64,000 nucleotides of DNA, taken from the NCBI GenBank assembly GCA_963971225.1, contig OZ020269.1, positions 108,571,486-108,635,485 on the forward strand, read 5' to 3'. Positions within the stretch are counted from its first letter, which is position 1. The number at the start of each line of letters is the position of its first letter. The notes below the pieces were generated by a model that did not search any database, was not told where the DNA came from, and saw only the letters and a list, made by a program, of their open reading frames with translations. Below are positions 1 through 12,000 of this stretch, piece after piece. This DNA is from Melieria omissa (taxonomy: Eukaryota; Arthropoda; Insecta; Diptera; Ulidiidae). A program made the position numbers and the translations under genes.

Positions 1-38
1 TTGTGTCCGGCGCAGGCCTATCCGGTGCCATTTTTTAG
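1..38 (+). CDS. Dscam1: Dscam1 exon 6 variant w1 (3' end only)
   Basis: The window opens inside this exon. The remaining 12 codons read [12 protein letters not shown] and then a split Arg codon (AG), followed by donor GTAACC. The 5' part is outside the window. Confidence 0.9.
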   Translation, partial: VSGAGLSGAIF

Positions 39-3000
39 GTAACCCTACAAACAATAATATAACCGTTTAAGCAGTCAGAGCTTCACAATATTCGCATCGA
101 ATGGTCACCTTCTTTTGCTTTATCCCAACATTAAAAAAATGAATTCCTTCGCTGAATTGAAAATTTTGAAATTCTAGAGCCGGTTGGCAGTGTCAGCCCC
201 AAGATCTATGCGAACGAGGAGAATATCAAAATAATGCGAGTTCCGCGCGAGCAGAGCGCAACGCTTCTGTGTCCGGCGCAGGCCTTTCCGGTTCCTTTTT
301 TTAGGTAAAAAAGTTATCATTTCACAGTACTCGCAATGTTCCATCCCAACTTCAGTGTGCAACTCTCCTATTAAAAATAACACAAAATTACTGAATTGTT
401 GTATTTGCCTATAGAACCCGTCGGTAGTGTCAGTCCCAAAGTGACTGCCGGTGATGAGGCCATTAAAATTCCCAAAGTCCGGGGCGGTAAAAGCGCTACT
501 CTGCTGTGTCCGGCGCAAGCCTATCCGGTGCCGTTTTATAGGTAAACCTCCATAGCGAAGAAGTTCTTACTACCAATAAGTAGCTTCTAGATTTGATTAA
601 AATTTATTGCTTAAAAATTCAAACAATACTTCATGTCTCATACAATTAACTATCCCAACATTTTTGACAATATGCCTTCAAGTCATATTTATTTTTATAA
701 AACTCCTTTTTTCAAGAACCTGTGGGCAGTGTTGCACCCAAATTGACTTCTGGTGATGACTCACGCACTGTCAAAGTTCATAGATCACATAGCGTAACTT
801 TACTGTGTCCTGCACAAGCATTTCCAGTGCCAATGTTTAGGTAAAGCTTTCGAAACCCTCCTTTAAATCTCAACGACAGGCAGTTTTTCTTTCAAAAAGA
901 TTTACTTCTGCAACATTTTATGTGAACGTTTAATGCCAAATGTTATGTTTACAGAACCCGTTGGTAGTGTTAGCCCCAAAATTACAGCTGGTGAAGATTT
1001 TAAGCACATAAAGGCGAAAAGCCATTTCAGTTTGAGTCTGCTCTGTCCCGCACAGTCGTACCCGACACCGGCCTTCAGGTATCCACATTAGTCAAATTAC
1101 CAACATTTATTTGTGACAGCATAAGTTTCATACGTCTGCATGAATCACTGTCAGACAGCTTTGATTTACTTTTCACACTCTGCTAAACATGTGAAAACTG
1201 TTTTCCAGAACCCGTGGGCAGTGTAAGCCCTAAAATCAATGCTGGCGATGACCTGAAACATGTAAAGGGCAAAAATTCTCAAGACCTCAGTCTGCTGTGC
1301 CCGGCACAGGCGTACCCCAAGCCGGCCTATAGGTAATTCTCATGTGAAAACCATCCCAACATTCTGGTACACGGTTCATCAATTTGGGCATTAAAAACAG
1401 AAATTAATAGAATAAATATGAACTTTCCATTCATTGCTCCACAATATATATTTTCCATAGAACCCGTTGGTAGTGTTGCGCCGAAGATAAATTTCCTGGA
1501 GCGTTTCAAAATGATGCAAATTGCTATGGGCACCAGCAACGCCATCTTTTGTCTGGCGCAGTCGTTTCCGGTGCCTATTTTTCGGTGCGTTAAGACCCCA
1601 TGCAGTCAACCAAGATTCAGGCCGTTATCGTTAGCTAATTTAATCAATTTAGTATAATTTTTGTTAAAAATTGTGTCGAATTTCGTTGAGCAGAGCCAGT
1701 GGGAAGCGTGCGTCCTAAAGTCAATCTGCCGGACAAGCATCAGTTCATCGATGTGGAGCTGGGTCGCAACTATGCACTGCTCTGTCTTGCGCAGTCGTAT
1801 CCCATGCCCGCTTTTAGGTAAATCTCGTTCTTTACAGAATCTTTACCACCCACCAACCCAACCCCACCCAACACTCAGCGCATCGGCAGTGCGCTTCGTC
1901 ACATTTCATTGCCTAATCGTGGCGTTTTGTTTTGCAGAACCAGTGGGCAGTGTGAAGCCCAAGATAAATGTGCAGGATAAGCTGCAGACACGCGAAATGG
2001 CTGCAGGGGTCAGCTTTGCTCTGCTCTGTCCCGCGCAGTCCTATCCAATGCCGGCGTTTAGGTATATTTTAAACATTGCTCGGACACTACAAGACTTGAG
2101 AGCGGACAATTAGAATTCCATTTTGCATGGATTTTAACAAATTAAATCAAATCAAATTGATAATTTGACAATTTCCAATTTGAACACAAAATTGTTTCAA
2201 CTTCAAACTAACCGTCACACCTAAATATGTGCGACGGTTTTGGGTGCCTTCAAAACTTCTTCCAACATTTGGGTTAAATTTTTGTTGCAGTCATCAGCGT
2301 TTCTATATCAGCCAAGTATGCATAACTGTTTCAGAACCCATCGGCAGTGTGCGACCCAAAGTGACCATCGAAAATGAATTGTCCAATGCACGCGCCCATT
2401 TGGGCCAAAGCTTCAGCCTCAAATGTCCAGCGCAATCCTATCCCATACCGACCTATAGGTATGTGAAGCACGTTGCCATAATTCATAAATTTGTTCCATG
2501 GTCCCCAGACAACATTCAGCAGTTGACGCACAATGCTTTAGTTGAACAAAACAATTACGAAAACTTTTCAAATTTTTTAGAGCCCATGGGCAGTGTGCCT
2601 CCGAAAATGAATTTATTGGAAAGAGTGCGCACCATGCAGGTGTCTCTAAACGCCACCTACGCCATGCAGTGTCCCGGTCAAGCATTCCCTGTGCCGTTTG
2701 TAAGGTACACAAGATTTAAAAAATCGAAACAAATTCGTTAAATAAAGTCGCTTCACTTATTCCTAGCATTCATTCAGTTGCAAAGTTGGTCGCAGGCATT
2801 TGATATCTTATTCTTTCGAACTCTTCTTTTGTACAGAGCCCGTTGGATCGGTGCCTCCCAAGATCACCAGTTTGCACGATAAATTCCAAGTGGTTCAAGT
2901 CAAAGCTGGTCAAAAATATGCCATGCAGTGTCCCGGCCAAGCGTTTCCAGTGCCCATTGTGAGGTGTGTTCACATTACCGAATGAATATTTTAGAGAAAA

Positions 3001-6000
3001 TCGCATCATTCAAGCAGTTTCAGACACAACACCTTTCTCCGAAACGGTTAGCAATTTGAATGTTGTTTGTTTGCAGAGCCTCTTGGCTCCATGCCGCCAA
3101 AGGTTATCAACATCAACGATAAATTTCAAGTGATGCAGGTGAAGCTGCATCAAAACTATGCCATGCAGTGCCCCGGCCAAGCGTTTCCAGTGCCCGTTGT
3201 GAGGTGTGTTCACATTGGTCTCAGGCTTTATAATAGTTTTTCATAGGTGGTTCCTATCCCAACACTTTCTGCCAGTTGTCAGTGAGATTTGCTAACTGCA
3301 GACTTTACATTCTTTAAATTATCTGTAGAACCCGTTGGCAGCGTGGCTCCTAAAGTGGACACACGCGATGAGTTTACCATCTCACGCACCCGAGTTCACA
3401 CAGACAAAGCGCTCATCTGTCCAGCTCAATCGTATCCGGTGCCAGCGTTCAGGTAAAGCTTTGAAGTTGTCGTTTGGCATCTGGGTGCCATGTTGTACCT
3501 TTCAGAGGGCTTTTAGGGCTTAACTTTTCAAGCACCGAGCCCCTAACAACATTCAGGCTTAGCAAATGAAAACATTTCTACTAAAGTTAAACTTGATTTT
3601 TTCTGATATAACAGAACCTGTCGGCAGTGTTGCGCCCAAAGTGGACATTAAAGACGAAATAAATTATGCACGTGCCGCCATTGGGCAAAGTTTCGCACTA
3701 ATATGTCCTGCCCAGTCATATCCGGTGCCCGCCTTTCGGTGAGCGTTGTGCACTCATTGCATTTTTATGGTTCCTACACAACATTCAGGCGGTTTATTGC
3801 GCAGCTAGAAAACTTTAATTGGGATTTTAATGGCAACTAAATTAATTCGTTAAACACTTTGCAGAGCCTGTGGGAAGTGTAGCGCCGAAAGTCGATGTTA
3901 AAGACCGCATTAACTGGCTGGATAAACCTCTTGGTCGGGCATTCAGTCTACTTTGTCCAGCACAATCGTATCCCATGCCAGCCTATAGGTAGGTTGACAT
4001 CCCAGACTCCTTGAACGGCCGCGGATAAGAATGAACAAACAGGCAGTTTTCGTTGCTTACTGCAGGGAAAAGTTAAATATAACAAATTAAATATATGCAA
4101 AATTGCAGAACCTGTGGGCTCTGTAGCACCCAACGTAGACATGCACGACAAAATGGACTTTTCAATTAGAAGATCCCATACTTCAATGAGTCTACTCTGT
4201 CCAGCTCAGGGTTATCCAAAGCCAGCCTATAGGTAAATTGATACCGATTTCAATTGAACTGATTTATGGTATTTCAATGCCTGCAGTAGTAAATTGCAGA
4301 TGTGTACTTCGTCAACAGTTTCAGGCAGTTTGAGATTCTTTTTACTTTTGATGTGTTTAAAATTACTCTTGGTTTCAGAACCCGTGGGCTCTGTGGCACC
4401 CAAGGTCGATATAAACGACAAGGTGAAAATTGCATTCAAGCATGTGAACACAGCCTTAAGTTTGATCTGTCCAGCGCAGGCCTATCCAATGCCTGCTTTT
4501 CGGTAAATGCTTTTATGATCGGTTCCAACTTCCAAACCAACATTCACGCTTTCAAGCAGAGACTTTGTTTTAGTTTTAGTATATCTGCGCTCGAGAACCG
4601 GAATTATAAAAGAATATTTTCAGAGCCCGTCGGTTCTGTAGCGCCCAAAGTTGAAATGAACGATAAATTGGGATTTTCTATAAGAAACGCCAACGCCTCA
4701 TTGAGCTTACTTTGCCCAGCGCAAAGCTATCCAGTGCCGGCTTTTAGGTGACTTACGATTTTGCTTCAATATAATTAATTTTTTGAAATGTTTATGATTC
4801 ACACAACGAAATGGCTAACGTTGATAGCTCACCTCCAGCATTCAGGTTTTCCCATGATTTATTTTGACTGCAAGCAAAAATGCATTTTAATTCGCAGAAC
4901 CCGTGGGCTCCGTAGCGCCCAAAGTGGAAATCAAAGACAAGGCGGGCATATTTTTGGGCAGACAGAATCGTTCGTTGGCGCTGTTGTGTCCAGCGCAGTC
5001 GTACCCAGTGCCTGCGTATAGGTAACAACAATTTGTTTTAGAAAAGAACTCTAATTTGTAGAGTTTGGTCCCATATTCAGGCAGCTTTCGATCATGTTAT
5101 GCAAATTCGTTTCCAACCCACACTGGACTTTAATTTTCCAGAGCCCATTGGCAGTGTGGCACCTCGTGTCAGTCGCAAAGACGAGATCAATTATGATCGA
5201 ATTAAAGTGGCCGGAACAATTGCCATACAATGTCCAGCACAGTCATACCCAGTGCCGACTTATAGGTAAAGCATTCGTTGAACCATCCCAACATTTAAGG
5301 TGTCCAGTTTCCCAGGTCCACTTGTGAGATTTGTTCGAGAATTTTAAAGCATTCGCATTGTACTTTAGAGCCCATTGGTAGCGTTGCACCGAGAGTTAAT
5401 CGCAAGGATGAGTTTAATCATGATCGCATCAAGGTCGGTCGCACAATTGCCATACAGTGTCCCGCGCAATCGTATCCAGTGCCGGCTTATAGGTAAACAT
5501 CGTATTGAAAACATTTTAAAATTCTATCTTTGGCATTCCCACCATTCAGCAGTTCACATACATACAGACCCCCATACATAGACAACATTAGTAAGACCCC
5601 AAACATGAATGTAAATTCCCTTCAGGCAGAAAGGCGTCAATGAATTGACTTTTTTATAGAACCTGTGGGCAGTGTTGCGCCGCGTGTTAACAAGAAAGAC
5701 GGCTACAGTCATGATAGCATCAAGCACAGTGGAAACATAGCCTTAATGTGTCCAGCCCAAGCTTATCCGGTGCCATTTTATAGGTAAAACACGATACACA
5801 AGCGATCAGTGTTCTGTCAAAATTCAACTTCAGCTTTAACTGACGTTTTGTACAAATAATTTATGGGCTCTGAAAATTGTTCTCTCCTCTTGACTATGGC
5901 CACATTGCCGCCGACTACTGGACACATTACATTAACGTCAACCAACATTCAGTCACGTTTTCTCCAAAAACCAAACTTCGAGCCATAAAAGCATTTTGAA

Positions 6001-9000
6001 TTTCCGTTCGTTCCGCAGAACCCTTGGGCGCCGTTGCGCCCAAAGTGAGCATTGCTGCGCAACTGCAAAATGCCGCCGTCAGGCGCAACTCGAGCGTGGC
6101 GCTCTTTTGTCCAGCACAATCGTTTCCGGTGCCGGCTTACAGGTACTTGAACGCATTTTCGGGTTACAAACTTTTCAATGACTTCGGAGCACTTGACAGT
6201 GGTCGGCGGCGGCGGGACGACTGTGCGTCCGACTTGTAGTTGTTAGTTGTAAGTGGCCATTCAAGCATTGCAAGGCAGTTTTCAATTCATTAACAAGTTT
6301 TCTACTCACATTTTATCAGCGTAAAGTCTACTTTGATGTGTGTTTGTGCAATGCTTTTTCGCAGAGCCGGTTGGCAGTGTTGCACCCAAGATTAGTGTGG
6401 GCGACAGACGCAAAGACGCCGAAGCGCGCATAAACTCAGCTCTGTGCATTTTTTGCCCGGCGCAGTCGTATCCGGTGCCAGCTTTTCGGTAAAAAACAAA
6501 ATATTTTTTTTTATTTCACCATCATTAATTCTTTCAAACTCACAATGCTTACTTGCGCCTAAAGAATTCAAATTATTGAGCAATTCTTGGCAGCCTTCTT
6601 TCTCTATCTCAACATACATTGGCAGTCTTCCTTTCAAAGAAAGTCTTTTGTCATAAAGTTGTAACGTCTTCATTACAATTTGCAGAGCCCGTAGGAAGTG
6701 TAGCGCCCAAAATCAATCTCATGAATCGTCGTAATGACGCCGAGGCGCCTATTGGTGATAACTTGAGCATTTTCTGTCCGGCGCAATCGTACCCAGTGCC
6801 GGCTTTTCGGTAAAACTACAAATATTTTAAACCAGGTCCAGGTCGTTCCAACATTCAGAGCGCAATGCATTTTTTGAGCAAACTAATTGAATGCATCATT
6901 TTCATGTTTTCAAAACTAAACTATCACAGAACCGGTGGGTAGTGTGGGCCCCAAGATAAGCGTCGGCGAACGCTTACGCGATGCGGGCGCCCAGTTCGGT
7001 GCCACGTTTACTCTCTTCTGTCCGGCTCAGTCGTACCCAGTGCCGAGTTATAGGTACATAGCGCCGCAATTTGATTGATGAATAGAAAAAGGCTAGAAAA
7101 ATTAAAAGTTTGCGAACATTCAGGCAGTTTTAAAGCTATTCGGAAAATTGTTTCTTAAGGAAAATATTGAAATTTGTTCATGTGGTTTCTTTCTTAGAGC
7201 CTGTTGGCAGTGTGGCACCTAAAATTAGTGTGGAAAATCGTTTGAAAAACGCAGAGTCACAAATCGGCGAAAGTTCTACGCTCTTCTGTCCAGCGCAGTC
7301 CTATCCAGTGCCGTTATTTCGGTAATAATATAAGTCAATGATAAGTCGTATTCGATCATCCTCATTCACATTCAGTGCAGTTTAATTTCAATGTCGTGAG
7401 ACCACACACTTTCCATATCCAATAAAATCGATGCATACTTCTGCAGAACCCATGGGCAGCGTTGGCCCCAAAATCAATGCCAACGACGAGCTGACCAAAG
7501 TTCGAGCTCGTCGCCAGAGCGAAGTGACATTGCTCTGTCCGGCACAGTCCTATCCAGTGCCGTTTTTTAGGTAATATTTAGTTGTGTACGAAAGTATTAG
7601 AAATGCGTCCCAACATTATCGCAGTTTCAATTTCTAAGCTGAACATGTGCGTCATTTTTCTAACAAAGTTGTTGCTTTTCAATAGAGCCTGTGGGCAGTG
7701 TGGGTCCGCGTCTCACATCAGGCGACAAGACGCGCAATGTGGACGTTGCACTCGGAGCCAGTCAGACGATGCTTTGCCCAGCTCAGGCATTTCCCGTGCC
7801 GGCATTTAGGTAAACTCGACACTATCACCGAGTTGTATTTCTATATCGAAATTTTTAATTAATAATATGGGATCTCAAAGAGGCAGTTTTCCTTGCATAC
7901 TCAGAATTAATTCGTATACAAATTTCACATATTTTTTCCGCTTCTCTGACAGAGCCCATAAGTGGTGCGGCGCCGCGTGTGGCACTCATATAGAAAACGG
8001 GCATCGAGTTCGTGCAACGTGCTGGCACTGTTGGAATTCTATGTCCTGCGCAGGGCTTTCCGGTGCCTAGCTTTCGGTAAATTTTGATTAGCTACCACAG
8101 TGCTAATGATTGCAAAATGAAATGTTTTGTTTGGTTTATGGAAATTCTTGAGGTGATAGACAGAAATTGCAGTTTTAATGTTCATCGTGCGCTGAAATTG
8201 CATTCAATTGCTTCAATTTACATCTTCCCACTTTTAAGCAGTTTTATGAAATGTTCAATTCCCTTTATTTCGGTCTATAATCCTGTTTTGTTTTATATGC
8301 AGAGCCTGTGAGTAGTGCTGCGCCTAAAGTGGCCTCACTCTCAAAATTCGACGTGAAGATTTATGCAGGCAATAGCACTCTGGCGTTGCTCTGTCCGGCC
8401 CAGGGATTCCCGGTGCCGTTTTATAGGTAAAAGAGTTACTTACTTAAAAATTACAACATTCTTCGAATCCATTTCGTGAATACTGACATAGAGAGCAATC
8501 TTCCTACTGTTCATTCCAATATTCTGGCAGTTTTCTGACTTGGCACGAGGTCTATTTAAATACATCTTCCTCTATAAAACTTGCTTTTAGAGCCCGTGTC
8601 CAGCACAGCGCCGAAAGTGCCGCCGGTCAGTGCGCGTCCTCTGAGCATAGGCCAGCATTCCAGCGTTTCGATTTTGTGCCCCGCACAGGGCTATCCGGCG
8701 CCCAGCTTCCGGTAAGGCAACTAGTTGAAGAAGAGATTTGAAAGTCGAAATAATCTTAAAAGTGCAATCTAAATTCAGGCAGTTTTCATCAAGTATAATT
8801 CGCTTAGGGTGACCATTGACTTTTTACTGCATTTCAGAGCCCGTCTCAAGCAGTCCGCCGAAAATCAATGCGCTCACCTATAAACCGAATGTCGTAAATT
8901 TAAAAGCGCCAACGGCAATTTTATGTCCGGCATAGGGCTACCCAGCGCCAAGTTTTAGGTAGGTTCCATGTTCCAAAAACCTTAAAAGAAATACTTCTTC

Positions 9001-12000
9001 ATTAAGGCAACTGTTTATTTTTTAGTTGCTTCTTGGTGATTATAGTTTAAAATAATAATTTGTTGGTATTCGTAAGAAAGTGTTTGTAAAAAGTGAGAAT
9101 TTCAAACACTGCATTTCTACAGTTTTCACTGCCAACAGCTCTTTGATTTTAATAAATTTCAAAAACTTACCAGTTTTACTAACGTTTACTTGGCCCTCTG
9201 AACAGAGCCCATCTCCAGCAGCGCCCCGCGCACACCTGCCCTGGTACAGAAGCCGCTGGAGCTGCGCGCCTCGCACACGATTTCGTTGCTGTGCCCGGCG
9301 CAAGGCTATCCGGCGCCCAGCTTTCGGTAAGCGTTCAAGCCCACTCGCCACTAACAGCCCCAACCATAAGTCACCTCTCAAAGGCAGCTTTCAGGCAACT
9401 TATACAGAATATTCGTAGATCTAACTCTGTCCATATCATAGAAAATATGAAATTTCATTCGATTTAAGATTCATTTTGCAATTCACGCAGAACCCGTTGG
9501 CGGCAAAGCGCCAACGCTGCTCTCCAACGACATAAAACGCTCGTGGATTGAGCGCATGCAGCAGCGCGACATTGCGTTATTCTGCCCGGCGCAGGCGTAT
9601 CCGGTGCCCGCATTCAGGTTAAGAAAAACTTAAATACTTTAAGTTTCTACTGAACATTTGTACGACATTAATTAAGCGCGAACTTGTTTGGCATTATTGT
9701 TGTAAATATTCACATTGTGTGTATATGTTTGTCATTCTGTAGAGCCCGTCAGCGCCAAGGCGCCCACACTGTCCGTCGACACCAAATGGTCCGGCATTGA
9801 GCGTCGAGGAGGCGTCAGTTTCGCCATACTTTGCCCGGCGCAAGCGTATCCAGTGCCGGTTTTTAGGTTAGCAGGACTTTTAAAATTTGTTTGTAATTGT
9901 CTCACATTCGCATTTAATTTTTCTCATTCGAGTTTCAATGGAAATTGCGTGACGCGTCGGTTTAGTCATTGTCTAAGAACGCGCTTCAATCTCATAATTG
10001 GCCTTTCCTCATTGCAGCTAACCAGCCACACACAAAAACAAAGCGCAAAGTTCATTCATAAACACCGCACTACAATTATACAACAACAACAATTAAACAC
10101 ACCCAAGCAAAATCGCCGTTTTATGACTACTTACCCCATCTTGCGGCTGCCGCCGGCAAAAAATCAAAACAAACACTTTTAAGAGCGCCGCAAATGAAGA
10201 GAGAAATTAATTGGTCGAAAAAGTAAACAAATCGAAATTGCAAAACATGTGCGCCTTGTTTACACGCCCTCTCCCAGCCATGCCGCAAACAGAGCGCAAC
10301 TGTCACAGTCAGCTGTTGAGAGCGTCGCTCTCACTCTCTGCATCCTCATGCCGCATGCGCTTCAACAAGAATTTCCCAAAACAATTACCCCTCACTCGCA
10401 TTTCGCTCCGCTCGCACTCGGTGCTGTCTCGCTCGCTCCTCCACTTGTTGCTCTTGTTTGTGCCTTTGTTTTGATTCTCCAACTTCGCCAGCAGCCGACG
10501 TTGGTGTGGGGTTGTGTTTAGAAAATGTGGTCAATGAGGGAATGCAAAAAGTGGCAGTTCATGCGCACGAGCGCAGCGGTGCCGCGTGCCTGCTGCTGTC
10601 TCGTTCTCGCCCGTTGGGCGTTGCTAGTTGTGGTGTTTATGAATGAACGGAAGCTGCCGCGCGGCCCACTGAGCAAATGTAAACAGCACGTTTTTGGGTC
10701 ATTGGCCGTTCAGCTCATTGTTGATGCCGTTTTCGTTGCACTGCCCTATTGGCGGCTCTCTTTTTCACACTCTTCCGACACAATTGCGGCGCAGTGCTTC
10801 ACTTGTTGCACCTGCGACGCCTGCTTCCCGTGCTGCTGCTGCCACACACACACACACACTTGTCCTTGAACAGCGTTCGTTGTCGCACTATCGCTCCGAG
10901 CGCCGAGTCGTCTGCTGGGCTTTGTTTCGTTTTGTTTGACCTCCAGCAGGTCAGGCAGTGTCCTCAATTGACGCATTAGTGGGTCATGTCAAATATTTTG
11001 CTCTCTATCTGAAGGTGGCCGCTGCTGTGTCTTTGACTCTGACATTGGCGGTTGACACACTTTCGCATACGTGTCAGGTTCATGGTCGGTAGATATTTCT
11101 TTTGGAAGTGGGTACATTTTGTGTATGCTCCGGCTGAAAGCGAACTTCAAGCAAAGCAAACTAGGAGAGTTGCTCAAGGTCGATGAAATTTAAGTGGCAC
11201 TCAGGTTTCAGTTTAATCTTAAATAATTAATTAGAGAAGTTACTTGGAGAAAAATATGAGCACAACAAGCACACTACCAGCAACACTCTGGCAGCATTAA
11301 CCAGCTCTAACATACCTACACATGTATATTCCACTAATCTCTGATTTGCTGCCGGTTTCATACAGAGCCCATCGGCTCAAAGGCGCCCGCCTTCGCCAGC
11401 GAAGTCCAAACTTTCACGCATCGCGCCCACATGCACACAACTCTGGCGCTCATCTGCCAGGCTCAAGCATTTCCGGTGCCGTTTTTTAGGTAACATTTCA
11501 GCATTTTGCTTCACTCTCTACCCCAACATTCAGTGTCAGTGCTAAGCATTTCGAAGCCAAAAGTTAATTTTTTTTACTTGGCATTTTTTAAGAACCTGTG
11601 GGCTTCAAAGCTCCCGCTTTTCCTAGCGTTGCTTCCACATTTACAATCAGTTCAGCGAGTGGCGGCACAGTGGCGTTGACCTGCGAGGCGCAAGCATTTC
11701 CGGTGCCCATTTTTAGGTATCGAAAGTTATAAATTTCGTTGAGTGTAAAACTATGTGGAAAAGCACAAAGGTTCAGTTTATTGTTTTTAGCCACAACGAG
11801 GTACAAATGGGCAGCCCAACAAGAGCGCAGTTTTCACTTATGTCAGTCACGTTGCATTTTACGTCTTTCCCGTAGAACCCATTGGCTTTAAAAAGCCCGT
11901 GTTCGCCAGCGATGCCACCTCGTTTGGCAGCGTCATACCGCAGCATAAAACCAGCGCATTGCTCTGCGAGGCGCAGGCCTACCCGGTGCCTGTGTTTAGG

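Noticed and set aside
10211..10979. Overlapping Ser/Leu/Cys-rich open frames in the exon 6 gap
   Set aside because: No frame shows domain motifs or splice signals that join Dscam1, and the frames overlap each other in all phases, as expected for CpG-rich non-coding DNA.
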